Positions 43,712 to 52,747 of a DNA stretch of 64,000 nt are shown one piece after another. Origin of the DNA: Anaerolineae bacterium. GTDB lineage: Bacteria > Chloroflexota > Anaerolineae > UBA4142 > SHND01. Position 1 is the first letter of the stretch. Each line of letters begins with the position of its first letter. Below the pieces are notes generated by a model that was not told the origin of the DNA, did not search any database, and saw only the letters and a program-made list of their open reading frames with translations. The DNA is taken from positions 1 to 64,000 of the forward strand of contig JAJTXZ010000004.1 of NCBI GenBank assembly GCA_021463195.1, in the 5' to 3' direction. Position numbers and translations under genes: made by a program.

Positions 43712-44371
43712 ATGTCCATTTCAATTCAAACCACCGCCGAGCGCCTCAAACAGAACGGCATTATCGCCATCGTGCGCGGCGATTTTTCCGTCCAACATAT
43801 TTTGCGCGCGGCGGACGCGCTACGTTCCGCGCGAATTCCAACTATCGAAGTCACGCTAAACACGCCGGGCGCGCAGCAAGCCATCGCGCAGCTGCGCGCC
43901 GCGTTCGCAGATACCATGCTCGTCGGCGCCGGCACCGTCCGCACACGCGCCCAAGCCGAACAAGCGTTGGCGGCAGGCGCGCAATTTCTCATCTCGCCCA
44001 ATTTCGACGCGGCGACGGTGAACTGGGCCTGCGCCCAAGCGCTGTTACATTTGCCCGGCGTATTTACCGCCACCGAAGCGCAAACCGCACTGACGGCCGG
44101 CTGCCGCATGGTGAAATTATTTCCGGCGGACCTGCTGGGGCCTGCGTATCTCGGCGCGCTGCGCGCGCCGCTAGACGACATTGAATTTGTGCCGACGGGC
44201 GGCGTTTCGATCCAAAATATTTCCGCGTACGCGCGCGCGGGCGCGGCAGCCGTCGGCGTCGGCAGCGCCTTGTTAACGAACAACGCGCAGAGCATCGAGG
44301 AAATTTTCGCGCGCGGCGCGGCGCTGCGCGCGGCGTGGGAGCAAGCAAAATATGACCGCGCCGCGTTTTGA
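43712..44371 (+). CDS. 2-keto-3-deoxy-6-phosphogluconate (KDPG) aldolase family
   Basis: This 219-residue protein is a class I KDPG/KHG aldolase. It has the catalytic Glu in TIEVTLNTPG, VGAGTVRTRAQAEQAL, FLISPNF and the Schiff-base Lys in MVKLFPADLLGPAYL, followed by VPTGGVS. It splits KDPG or a relative such as KDPGal into pyruvate and glyceraldehyde-3-phosphate. It overlaps the PfkB-type sugar kinase gene by 20 bp, the pairing of 2-keto-3-deoxysugar use. No dehydratase is nearby, so the exact sugar acid is open. Confidence 0.92.
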   Translation: MSISIQTTAERLKQNGIIAIVRGDFSVQHILRAADALRSARIPTIEVTLNTPGAQQAIAQLRAAFADTMLVGAGTVRTRAQAEQALAAGAQFLISPNFDAATVNWACAQALLHLPGVFTATEAQTALTAGCRMVKLFPADLLGPAYLGALRAPLDDIEFVPTGGVSIQNISAYARAGAAAVGVGSALLTNNAQSIEEIFARGAALRAAWEQAKYDRAAF

Positions 44372-45314
44372 TGTCACCGCCTTGGGCGAAACAATGCTGC
44401 GTTTGAGCGTTCCCGTCGGCGAACGGCTGGAACACGCCACCGCGCTGCGCGTGCATGTCGGCGGCGCGGAATCGAATGTCGCAAGCGCGCTCGCGCGTTT
44501 AGGCAGACGCAGCGCGTGGGTAGGCGCGCTTGCGAACAATCCACTCGGACAGCGAGCCGCAAATGAATTACGCCAAGCGGGCGTAAATTTGGACGGCGTC
44601 GTGTGGCGCGCCGACGCGCGCATGGGTTTGTACTTTGTCGAATTTGCCGCGCCGCCGCGACCGATTCAGGTGACGTATGACCGCGCGCATTCGGGCGCGG
44701 CGCAGTTGACGCGCGCGCAAATAAATTGGGCGCTGTTGTTGAACACGCGCGTTTTGCATTTGACCGGCATCACGCCCGCCCTATCGGAAAATTCATTAGA
44801 GCTTACGCGGCAAACGCTGCGGCGCGCGCGGCGCGCCCGCGTGCCCGTCAGTTTCGATATCAACTATCGCCAAAAATTGTGGGCGCCGCAAATCGCCGCG
44901 CGTACATTGCGCGAATTGATTCCAGATGTGACGCTGTTGTTTTGCGCGCGCGCGGACGCGCGCCGCGTGTTCGGTTTGCGCGGCGCGCCGGAAGAATTGG
45001 CGCGGCAATTATTGGCGGCAAGCCGCGCGCAATGCGTCATTCTCACGCTCGACGCGGATGGCGCGCTGGCGTATGATGGTAAAAATATTTTTCACGCGCC
45101 CGCGCCGCCGACCCAAATCATTGACCGCTTGGGCGCGGGCGACGCGTTCGTCGCGGGCGTATTGCACGGTTGGTTGGATGGCGACTTGGCGCAAGGTTTG
45201 CGGTGCGGCGCGATGCTCGCCGCGCTCGCGCTCTCGCAACATGGCGACATGGTGTCCACTAATGCGCGCGAGTTGGAACAGTTGACACAACTTGAAAATT
45301 TTGTGCTGCGTTAA
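44352..45314 (+). CDS. PfkB-family sugar kinase, probably 2-keto-3-deoxygluconate kinase
   Basis: This 320-residue ribokinase-fold enzyme has HVGGAESNVASALARLG near the start, SFDINYRQKLW, and the catalytic IDRLGAGDAFVAGVL near residue 260. The sequence is closest to 2-keto-3-deoxygluconate kinases and its gene overlaps the KDPG aldolase gene, so KDG is the likely substrate. The product KDPG would feed the aldolase. A strong two-way hairpin terminator follows. Confidence 0.88.
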   Translation: MTAPRFDVTALGETMLRLSVPVGERLEHATALRVHVGGAESNVASALARLGRRSAWVGALANNPLGQRAANELRQAGVNLDGVVWRADARMGLYFVEFAAPPRPIQVTYDRAHSGAAQLTRAQINWALLLNTRVLHLTGITPALSENSLELTRQTLRRARRARVPVSFDINYRQKLWAPQIAARTLRELIPDVTLLFCARADARRVFGLRGAPEELARQLLAASRAQCVILTLDADGALAYDGKNIFHAPAPPTQIIDRLGAGDAFVAGVLHGWLDGDLAQGLRCGAMLAALALSQHGDMVSTNARELEQLTQLENFVLR

Positions 45315-45341
45315 CACGCGCCTTGCGCGACCACAATGGCG

Positions 45342-45383
45342 CAACAAAAAAACACAACGCGAAAATGCGTTGTGTTTTTTGTT
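45342..45383. terminator. Two-way terminator between the sugar kinase and the subtilase
   Basis: AACAAAAAAACACAACGC pairs with GCGTTGTGTTTTTTGTT around GAAAAT. The A-tract on one side and T-tract on the other allow termination from both directions between two convergent genes. Confidence 0.85.
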
Positions 45384-45421
45384 CTTGACGTTCCTTGGCG
45401 CAAGATGCGCTCTCGAAAAAT

Positions 45422-47833
45422 TTATCGGGCGAGCGCGCGTTTCACCGCCGCGTACGCATCCACAATGCCGTATCCGACAAAATCATTTGGCGTCGCGTTC
45501 GGGTCGCCGCACACGATTTGTTCTGTCGCCACATCCACGCGCTGCGCGGTCGCGCGCAAAATTTCTTCGGTTGCGTCAATAGCGCCAATCAATTTTGGAT
45601 TCGCCGACCACAATAGCGCGACGACACCCGCCACATGCGGGCCCGCCATAGACGTTCCCGAATTTTCCGCGTATGTTCCGTCAGGCATGGCTGAATTGAC
45701 CGCCACACCCGGCGCGGCAATATCCGGTTTCACGCGTCCGCTGCCGTCCGCAAGCACCGGACCCCGACTCGAAAAATCCGCAAGGCGGCGATTGCGATCT
45801 ATGGCGCCCACCGAAAATACATCGTCATACAGCGCAATCGGGTCTTGAATGCTGCTGCAACCGGGACCATCATTTCCCGCCGACGCGACGACAAAGACGC
45901 CTGCGTCACGCAACGCGCGCACCGCCGCCACCAGCGCGTTCGCGTCACAGCCCTCGATTTGAGGACAGCCCCAACTGTTGTTTAAAATCATCGCGCCGCG
46001 CGTCGGAGCGCCATCGCGCAGCGCATCGCCGTTTTGCGGATAGGGCGCGAGCAAAAATTGCATACAGTTCAAATACAAACCGGGGTTGCCCAAATTGCGC
46101 GCGAGATTCACGCAGCCAATCCATTCTGCCTCAGGCGCGACGCCGACTCGTTTTCCCAAAATCGAGCCGAGCGTGTGCGTGCCGTGACCGCCAATATCCG
46201 TCGGCCGCGTCGTATGAAACCACGGGTCAAGCCAGTTGTAATCGTTATTGCCGTCGCGACCGCGATATTGCGCGGACAATTCCGGATGCGCGCCATCCAC
46301 GCCCGAATCGGATTGGCCGATGAGAATGCCCTGCCCGCGCACATTGAAATCTTGCCACACGCGATTCGCGCCAATCAATGTCAAATTCCAATCAGGACTG
46401 GTCGGCGCGACGGTATCTTGTCCGCGCGCCATTGGCGGTTTGGCGGGCAGCGGGCGCATCACCGGCGCAGGCAAAATGCGGTCCACTTCAGCGCCCGATA
46501 CAAGCAACCAGACGAGCCAATAGTCCGCGTCCGCCTGTATCGCATTCACCAAATAGTATGGGGTGTACGCAATACCGAATTGCGTCAGCGACGCGCGCAG
46601 CTCTGCTTGTGTTTGCGCGGCATGGTCGGTCAAAGTTTTATGCGCCCACACGCGCCGCGCGTTATAGTCCGCGTTATTTTTCGCCGCGGAAACATCAGCT
46701 TGATTTTTTAGAATGATAAAAACTTGGTCGCCGTACAAACCCGGTTGTCCGACGAATCCGTACAACAAGAGCGCCGCGCTCGCCGCGATGCCCGCGCCGA
46801 GCCACATCCATCGCGCGTCCCGCCACGCCAACAGCCGCTTTCGTGAAACAAACAGAATAATACCCAACGACCACGCGCCCAGCGTCATTAACGCGGTCGC
46901 GCCCAACACATACATTATCAACTCGCCAGCGCCGATGACTGCCACCAAAATTCCCGCCTTGGGATCAAGCAGCAACAGCGGCGCGGCGGCAGTCAACGCG
47001 AGCAGCGCGAACAGCGCGCGCTCATTCCAGCCGCGCGCTGTTTGAAAATTGACGTGCGCCAAACCCATCACCAGCCAACCCAGCGCGGCGAGCGGCAGCA
47101 TAAACCATAATTGAACGCCGTTGAATCCAAGCGCGCTGCCCATCACCAAAAGGACCGCGCCGACGACAAAACCGCCCAGCGTAATATCCCAACCCGCGCC
47201 GCGCGTGTCGGACGCCATTCCGCGCAGCCATACGCGTGTCAATAGCATCGTCGCCGCCAACGCGAATGCGCCTGCGTTGAGAATGCCCAATATCACATCG
47301 GTCAGCGAGCCGAGCGCGCCCCATGCCACCCAAGGCAGCGCCAAACCAATTCCGCAAAACACCGCGAGCGCGAGCGCATTCGACGCGGCGCGTTCCAACA
47401 GCGCGCCGCGATTAGTGCGCAGCCACAAGACGCCGGCGAACGCGAGCGCGAGCAGAATTTGCGCGAGCAAAAGCGTTTGCGAAGCGGTGACGGGCGCGAG
47501 GCGCGCGGGCGCAAGCGCCAAAAGAAATATGGTCGCGCCAAGCCACGCGCGAAATATGCCGCGATAACGCGGCGCGCGCCACAACCAAGCCAAGGGCAAA
47601 AGCGGCAGGAGCAGCGCGAGACCCTGTATTACCGCCGCGCTCGCAAAGATTTGCGCGGTGGTAATATCCGCGCGCCGCAAAAACGTGCCCGGTTCAGATG
47701 CCACCACGAGCGCGCTCATTTGCGTCAAGAGCGCGCAGCCGCAGACCCAGACGAATAGCAAGCCACACACGAGGATGCTTGCCCAATCCGCTTTTTGTTT
47801 TGACGCGGGTGAAACCATACGCGATTCAAGCAT
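45422..47833 (-). CDS. Polytopic membrane subtilisin-like serine protease
   Basis: This 803-residue protein fuses about 12 transmembrane helices (residues 15-375) to a C-terminal S8 protease (about 490-800). The triad is complete: Asp in IGQSDSGVDGAHPE, His in GGHGTHTLGSILG, Ser in SGTSMAGPHVAGVVA, with the oxyanion Asn in VVASAGNDGPGC. A stretch around DQVFIILKNQADVSAA resembles an I9 propeptide. The protease would face outward. Subtilases with such a large membrane part are uncommon; the membrane half has no family I recognise. It is the last gene of a three-gene operon and starts right at the stop of the coiled-coil protein gene. Confidence 0.9.
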   Translation of the reverse strand: MLESRMVSPASKQKADWASILVCGLLFVWVCGCALLTQMSALVVASEPGTFLRRADITTAQIFASAAVIQGLALLLPLLPLAWLWRAPRYRGIFRAWLGATIFLLALAPARLAPVTASQTLLLAQILLALAFAGVLWLRTNRGALLERAASNALALAVFCGIGLALPWVAWGALGSLTDVILGILNAGAFALAATMLLTRVWLRGMASDTRGAGWDITLGGFVVGAVLLVMGSALGFNGVQLWFMLPLAALGWLVMGLAHVNFQTARGWNERALFALLALTAAAPLLLLDPKAGILVAVIGAGELIMYVLGATALMTLGAWSLGIILFVSRKRLLAWRDARWMWLGAGIAASAALLLYGFVGQPGLYGDQVFIILKNQADVSAAKNNADYNARRVWAHKTLTDHAAQTQAELRASLTQFGIAYTPYYLVNAIQADADYWLVWLLVSGAEVDRILPAPVMRPLPAKPPMARGQDTVAPTSPDWNLTLIGANRVWQDFNVRGQGILIGQSDSGVDGAHPELSAQYRGRDGNNDYNWLDPWFHTTRPTDIGGHGTHTLGSILGKRVGVAPEAEWIGCVNLARNLGNPGLYLNCMQFLLAPYPQNGDALRDGAPTRGAMILNNSWGCPQIEGCDANALVAAVRALRDAGVFVVASAGNDGPGCSSIQDPIALYDDVFSVGAIDRNRRLADFSSRGPVLADGSGRVKPDIAAPGVAVNSAMPDGTYAENSGTSMAGPHVAGVVALLWSANPKLIGAIDATEEILRATAQRVDVATEQIVCGDPNATPNDFVGYGIVDAYAAVKRALAR

Positions 47834-48664
47834 TTAGCCAACGTTCGCGTTAAAACGTCCCAAAAAAGTTTCGATGCGTCTGCCGCCGCTTTGCAGATAC
47901 GAAATACTCGACCACGCCAACGCGACGCCGCCAATCAAAGCCGCAGCCATCACTACCGTAATACCAAAAGCAATCATGTTCACTGTGGAGGGGAAACTTG
48001 CTTGCCGCGCAATCGCGTTTGTCATGGTCGTATTCGCCCTTTGATTCAAATCATTGGTCGCATCGCGCGCGACTTGGAGCGCGCCGTCAATGCGCTGCAA
48101 ACGCGCGGTGATGCCGCCGGTAACGGCTTGCGTCGCATCCACTTTTAAATCGCGGATTTCCAGACCGACGCGCAACAATTCTTGTTCCGCTTCATCCAAT
48201 GCCGCGTCTAACGCTTGCGCGCGCGCCATATCGGGCGCGAACGTAGCTGTAAACGGATTCGCGTTCGCGGCTGCCGCGAGCGAAGCGGTGCGAGCCAGCG
48301 CGACGCGCGCCGCGCGCGCGCTTTGCAAGAGCGTACGCAGTTCCGGCGAAGCGCGCTCATCATATTGTTGTCGGAGCGCGTTTAGAATCACGGGATTCTC
48401 GCTGAGATTGACGCCGACCGTGGCGACGCGCGTTTCAATATCAGAGACATTAGTTTGCACACTGCCCACCGCCGTATCCACCAGAGTCAACAACTCGCTC
48501 GACTGTCGCGCGTTGTTCTCGACAGAGGACAAGAGGTTCAGCGCGGCAGTATTGACTGTGCCGGCTGTCCACCAGACGCCATAGATACCGAACAGCATAC
48601 ACACCGCCGCCACAATGCCGATGATCGCCAAAGCAATCGCGCTAATCTTTTTTTGCGTGGTCAT
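47834..48664 (-). CDS. Membrane protein with an extracytoplasmic helical region
   Basis: This 276-residue protein has a transmembrane helix near the N-terminus (about 8-32), a long helical and partly coiled-coil region of about 180 residues rich in Ala, Asn and Thr, and a second transmembrane helix near 230-255. This is the topology of four-helix-bundle sensor domains such as those before HAMP, yet no HAMP or output domain follows. I do not recognise it. Its stop abuts the subtilase start, and the Ntn hydrolase gene is 42 bp upstream, so it may adapt or regulate one of these proteases. Confidence 0.75.
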   Translation of the reverse strand: MTTQKKISAIALAIIGIVAAVCMLFGIYGVWWTAGTVNTAALNLLSSVENNARQSSELLTLVDTAVGSVQTNVSDIETRVATVGVNLSENPVILNALRQQYDERASPELRTLLQSARAARVALARTASLAAAANANPFTATFAPDMARAQALDAALDEAEQELLRVGLEIRDLKVDATQAVTGGITARLQRIDGALQVARDATNDLNQRANTTMTNAIARQASFPSTVNMIAFGITVVMAAALIGGVALAWSSISYLQSGGRRIETFLGRFNANVG

Positions 48665-48706
48665 ATTCTTTTGCTCCTTGTGTCTTTTCGCATTATCTAG
48701 CGCGCG

Positions 48707-49297
48707 TCATTTCGCTTTGGACGCGCGCTGCAGTTTAACAGTGTAATAAACGCACGGATGATCGCTGTGCAAATCAAATTCGCACGCCGCCGCCAGAGAC
48801 GCTTTGGCAATCTCTAACGGCGTTTTGTAGCGATGGTAATTGGCATGCAGCGCGCCGAGCGCGTATTCTTGGCCCGAACCGATTGCCCAGAATTTGGAAA
48901 AATTGGCGACGGAGCGCATATCGGTCACATAGAATGTGCCAAACGGATTGCAAATCAACGCGAGAATGCGCGACGATTCGTATGGGTCATCCTTGTCGTC
49001 GCGCGGATTGACAAAGTATTGGTCTTTGAGCTCTTTGTGCATCTTGCGCCAAAATTCAAAAATCGCTTCGGCGGAAGAGAGGTCGGCTTTTTCTTTGAGC
49101 GTAGAGAGATAACTTTTCAAAACCATTTGATGCCCGGCGAAACCGACCATACCGATATAGGCGTCGTGATATTGAAAGACTTTGCCATTGTCGAGGCCAA
49201 AATCTTGACGTTGACGAATATGCCCGCCCCACGTCGTCATGGAATCGGCGGCAATACATGCTTGCGTACCCTTGCGTACGACAATAATTGTGGACAT
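48707..49297 (-). CDS. HslV/proteasome-like Ntn hydrolase
   Basis: This 196-residue protein begins MSTIIVVRKGTQACIAADSM, which matches the start of proteasome beta-type and HslV subunits, where removal of Met exposes the catalytic Thr or Ser. Later blocks also fit: IGMVGFAGHQMVL, YVTDMRSVANFSKF, WAIGSGQEYALGAL. HslV itself uses Thr at the first position; here Ser comes first and Thr second. No HslU or other unfoldase gene is beside it. AGGAG precedes the ATG. It could be a self-assembled peptidase of the HslV-like or Anbu-like kind. It leads a three-gene operon ending in a membrane subtilase. Confidence 0.8.
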   Translation of the reverse strand: MSTIIVVRKGTQACIAADSMTTWGGHIRQRQDFGLDNGKVFQYHDAYIGMVGFAGHQMVLKSYLSTLKEKADLSSAEAIFEFWRKMHKELKDQYFVNPRDDKDDPYESSRILALICNPFGTFYVTDMRSVANFSKFWAIGSGQEYALGALHANYHRYKTPLEIAKASLAAACEFDLHSDHPCVYYTVKLQRASKAK

Positions 49298-49571
49298 ACA
49301 AACTCCTGAAATTTGATTTAACGAATCAACGATTTAAAAATCCTAGCGCTTGATTGCGCGAACATCCGCGTCACAAGACGTTCTCTAACGCCGCAGAGAA
49401 TGCGGGTTGGGCAATTTCATGTTGTTCGAATACTGGATTTGGCGACTCATTTTAGCGCGCGCGCGATGATACCCGCCTGAAACCAATTTTAGAAATATCT
49501 GAGAATGGATAAAAAAAACCGCCGCCGCGCGCGCGAATTTTCGCATTGTAACATACAAATTCATTGGTAAA

Positions 49572-50789
49572 ATGCGGCGCATGGCGACGATTTGTTTCTT
49601 TAACATTCCCGCGACAGGGCATGTCAACCCCGCCTTGGCGCTCGTGCGCGCATTGGTGGAACGCGGCGACCGCGTGATTTTTTTTGACACGCCCGCATTT
49701 CAAGACAAAGTGCAAGCGACAGGCGCGGAATTTCGCGCCGTGCCTTTGACGTATGATTTTGTGCCGCGTCAGGACGTGCTTGCGCCGTTCAAAGCGATGG
49801 ACTTGATTTTGGAACAGGCGCAGCGAGTTTTGCCGTATTGTTTGGACCAAGCTCGCGCGCTGCAACCTGATTTAATTTTGTACGACACGATGTGTCCGTG
49901 GGGCAGTCATGTCGCGCAATTATTGCGCATGCCCGCCGTCACGTTTTGCGCCATCCTGTATATCGGTTCGCGAAATTTTTTGGCGTGGCCCCGCCGCACC
50001 AAATTGACGCGCGGAATGTTGAGCAATCCGCTGTATATCGCCGCGCAGCTCGCCAAATATCAAGCGCGCGCCGCGCAGCTATGGCTGCGGTATCAAGCGC
50101 GTTCGCCGTGGTTTCTCGATTTCTTTGTCAATCCCGCCGCCCTGACGCTGCTCGCCACTTCGCGTTATTTTCAAATCGGCGGCGACCGTTTCGGCGACGC
50201 GTTTCAGTTTATCGGTCCGCTGATTGAACCGCGTCATGACGCGCCGCCGCTGCCGCGCGATTGGATGGACGGACAACCGTTGGTGTATATTTCGCTCGGC
50301 ACGTTATTCAATGACCGCGCCGATTTTTTCCGCGTATGCGTGGAAGCGTTCCGCGACGCGCCGTATCGCGTGCTTGTCGCGTTGGGCAATCGCGTGCGCG
50401 TTGAGGAACTGGGCGCGCTGCCCGCGCACATTCGCGCCGAGCCGTATGTGTTGCAGCTCCAAGTCTTGCCGCGCGCCCGCGCGTTTATCACTCACGCGGG
50501 CATGAACAGCGTAAGCGAAGCGGCATGGTTCGGGACGCCAATGCTTTTGGCGCCGCAAGGCGGCGACCAAGATTTTATCGCGTATCGCGTAGAACAGTTG
50601 GGCGCGGGCGCGCAAATTGACTCGCGCAAAATTTCGCCGCAGGCGCTGCGCGCGCAAACGGAACGGGTGATGCAAGACGAACGGTACCGCGCCGGCAGCC
50701 GCAAAATCGGCGACTCGTTTCGCGCGGCGGGCGGCGTGTCACGCGCGTTGGAGGCGCTCGACGCGTTCATGGCGCGCCACAAACGCTGA
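49572..50789 (+). CDS. MGT/UGT-type glycosyltransferase (GT1)
   Basis: This 405-residue GT-B enzyme begins ATICFFNIPATGHVNPALAL, has YISLGTLFNDRADFF in the donor half and a PSPG-like end HAGMNSVSEAAWFGTPMLLA with GGDQDFIAYRVEQLGAG. It belongs with macrolide- and sterol-type glycosyltransferases that glycosylate lipids, pigments or antibiotics. ATG codons at 49572 and 49581 are both possible. It stands alone between divergent and convergent neighbours, so the acceptor is not suggested by context. Confidence 0.9.
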   Translation: MRRMATICFFNIPATGHVNPALALVRALVERGDRVIFFDTPAFQDKVQATGAEFRAVPLTYDFVPRQDVLAPFKAMDLILEQAQRVLPYCLDQARALQPDLILYDTMCPWGSHVAQLLRMPAVTFCAILYIGSRNFLAWPRRTKLTRGMLSNPLYIAAQLAKYQARAAQLWLRYQARSPWFLDFFVNPAALTLLATSRYFQIGGDRFGDAFQFIGPLIEPRHDAPPLPRDWMDGQPLVYISLGTLFNDRADFFRVCVEAFRDAPYRVLVALGNRVRVEELGALPAHIRAEPYVLQLQVLPRARAFITHAGMNSVSEAAWFGTPMLLAPQGGDQDFIAYRVEQLGAGAQIDSRKISPQALRAQTERVMQDERYRAGSRKIGDSFRAAGGVSRALEALDAFMARHKR

Positions 50790-50896
50790 CGCAGCGCCTC
50801 GCGATTTCGGACACAGCTGTCACCGGCGCCGCAGCCGCGAATGCCGCTATCGTCAATCCGCGCAAATAGAAAACGGCGCGTCTTGATTTGACCGTT

Positions 50897-52684
50897 TCAT
50901 TTCACCAAATCTTCAAAGCGTTCGATTTCCTGTTCAATCGTCTTTAAACTCGCGCGCCAGAAATCGGGCTGGCGAATATCAAAACCGAAACGCGCGGTGA
51001 GCGTTGCCGCGTCCGCCATGCCGGTGGACGATAATAACGCGTCATAATTTGTTTTGAATTCCGACGGATTTTGCTGATACTGCGCGTACAAGCCGAGTCC
51101 AAACAACAACCCAAACATATACGGAAAATTATAAAACGCCATGCTGTCGCGATAATAATGCGGTTTCGCCGCCCACATGTACGGATGCAATGCGTTCGGA
51201 TCCAACCCGTCGCCATACGTTTCCTTTTGCGCGTCGAGCATCAAGTCGCACAATTCCCGCGCCGACCATTCACGCGCGCGCCGACCATCGAACACGCGAC
51301 TCTCGAACAAAAAGCGACTCGTAATGTCCACCACCACTTGACACGAACCTTGCAGCGAATTTTCCAAAATCGCCAGCTGTTCCGCCGCGTCCGCCTCGCG
51401 CAGCGCCGCTTGTTTCACTATCGTCTCGCAAAAAATACTCGCCGTTTCCGCCAACGTCATCGGCGTGTCGCGCTGAATGCTGGTGCGCGGCGCCAATACG
51501 AGATTATGATAAGCATGTCCCAATTCATGCGCGAGCGTGCTCATGCCGCCGAACGTGGGTTTGAAATTGGATAGGACGCGCGACTCGCCCGCGCGGACGG
51601 ACATGCAAAACGCGCCATCGCGTTTCCCCGCGCGCGGCTCGGCATCAATCCAATGTTCGTCGAACGCGCGTCGCGCCAACGCCTGCATTTTTTCGGAATA
51701 GGAACCAAAGTGCATGAGAATAAAGGCGCGCGCGTCATCGTACGACCAGACGCGCGCGTCCGCGCCGAGCGGAGCAAAGAGGTCGTAAAACGTCAACTGT
51801 TCTACATGCAGCGCGCGCGCTTTGGCGCGGAGGTAACGGCGAAAAGCGGGAAACGACTCGCGCGCGGCGAACAGCATCGCGTCGAGCGTCGCGCGGTCAA
51901 TCGCCGCGTCGAAAATGGCTTGGTCCAGCGCGGTTGCCCAATGACGCCGCGCCGAGAGCGTATTCATTTGTCCTTTGATGCTATTGAGCGCGGCGGCGAG
52001 CGGCACAGCGTATTTTTCCCACGCGGCGAGTTCGGCATAATGCGCGCGCGCGCGCGTCTCGCGGCGCGCGTCGGACGCGAGATTGCGCGCCGCGCTCATC
52101 GGCAGCGTTTGCGCCGCGCCATCCAGTTCCACCTCCACCATGATTTGCGAAGTGACGTTGCCGTGCAGACGCGCCCACGCGCTGCCGCCCGACAAATTCA
52201 ATTCCATCGCGAGTTCTTCTTCGACCGGCGACATTTGATGCGCCGCCTCGACGCGCGCGCGGCTCAACGCATATTCATGCGCGCGCGCCGTCGCCGATTG
52301 GGCGACGAGCGCGGCTTGGTCGAGCGACCCGAGCCAAGCGACGAGTCGGGCGCCGAGTTTTGACAGCGTGACGAGCTGAATTTGCAGCGCGCTCGCGCGC
52401 GCTTGCGCCAACGCATTACGCGAATCGGTGGCGACAAATGATTGAATGTACGCCATGACGGGACGCGTTTCATCGAACGTCGCGTTATAGGTGTTCAAGA
52501 CCAAATCGAATACGCGCGCGGTCTCGGCATTTGTCACCGCGTCGGGCGCGCGCGCGATGTGATATTCGTCAAACAATTCCGCGAGCGCGTTCACGCGCGC
52601 GACGACCTTCGCGAACCCTTGCTCGAATTCCGCTGATTCAAGCGAAGGAAAAATATTGGAGAGGTCCCAGTGTGGTAGAGTCAT
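50897..52684 (-). CDS. pepF: Oligoendopeptidase F (M3 family)
   Basis: This 595-residue zinc peptidase has the HExxH motif in TLAHELGHAYHN near residue 390, with the downstream Glu in TLAETASIFCETIV as third ligand. The N-terminal helical part (MTLPHWDLSNIFPSLESAEF) matches PepF/M3 clade 3 proteins. It cleaves short cytoplasmic peptides. Length is normal for the group. It lies alone on this strand, upstream of nothing obviously related. Confidence 0.93.
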   Translation of the reverse strand: MTLPHWDLSNIFPSLESAEFEQGFAKVVARVNALAELFDEYHIARAPDAVTNAETARVFDLVLNTYNATFDETRPVMAYIQSFVATDSRNALAQARASALQIQLVTLSKLGARLVAWLGSLDQAALVAQSATARAHEYALSRARVEAAHQMSPVEEELAMELNLSGGSAWARLHGNVTSQIMVEVELDGAAQTLPMSAARNLASDARRETRARAHYAELAAWEKYAVPLAAALNSIKGQMNTLSARRHWATALDQAIFDAAIDRATLDAMLFAARESFPAFRRYLRAKARALHVEQLTFYDLFAPLGADARVWSYDDARAFILMHFGSYSEKMQALARRAFDEHWIDAEPRAGKRDGAFCMSVRAGESRVLSNFKPTFGGMSTLAHELGHAYHNLVLAPRTSIQRDTPMTLAETASIFCETIVKQAALREADAAEQLAILENSLQGSCQVVVDITSRFLFESRVFDGRRAREWSARELCDLMLDAQKETYGDGLDPNALHPYMWAAKPHYYRDSMAFYNFPYMFGLLFGLGLYAQYQQNPSEFKTNYDALLSSTGMADAATLTARFGFDIRQPDFWRASLKTIEQEIERFEDLVK

Positions 52685-52747
52685 TTTTGATTTTTGCTTT
52701 CTGATTTTTAGTTTTGGATTTCAGGACGCTGCATTGCGCTATGCGCT

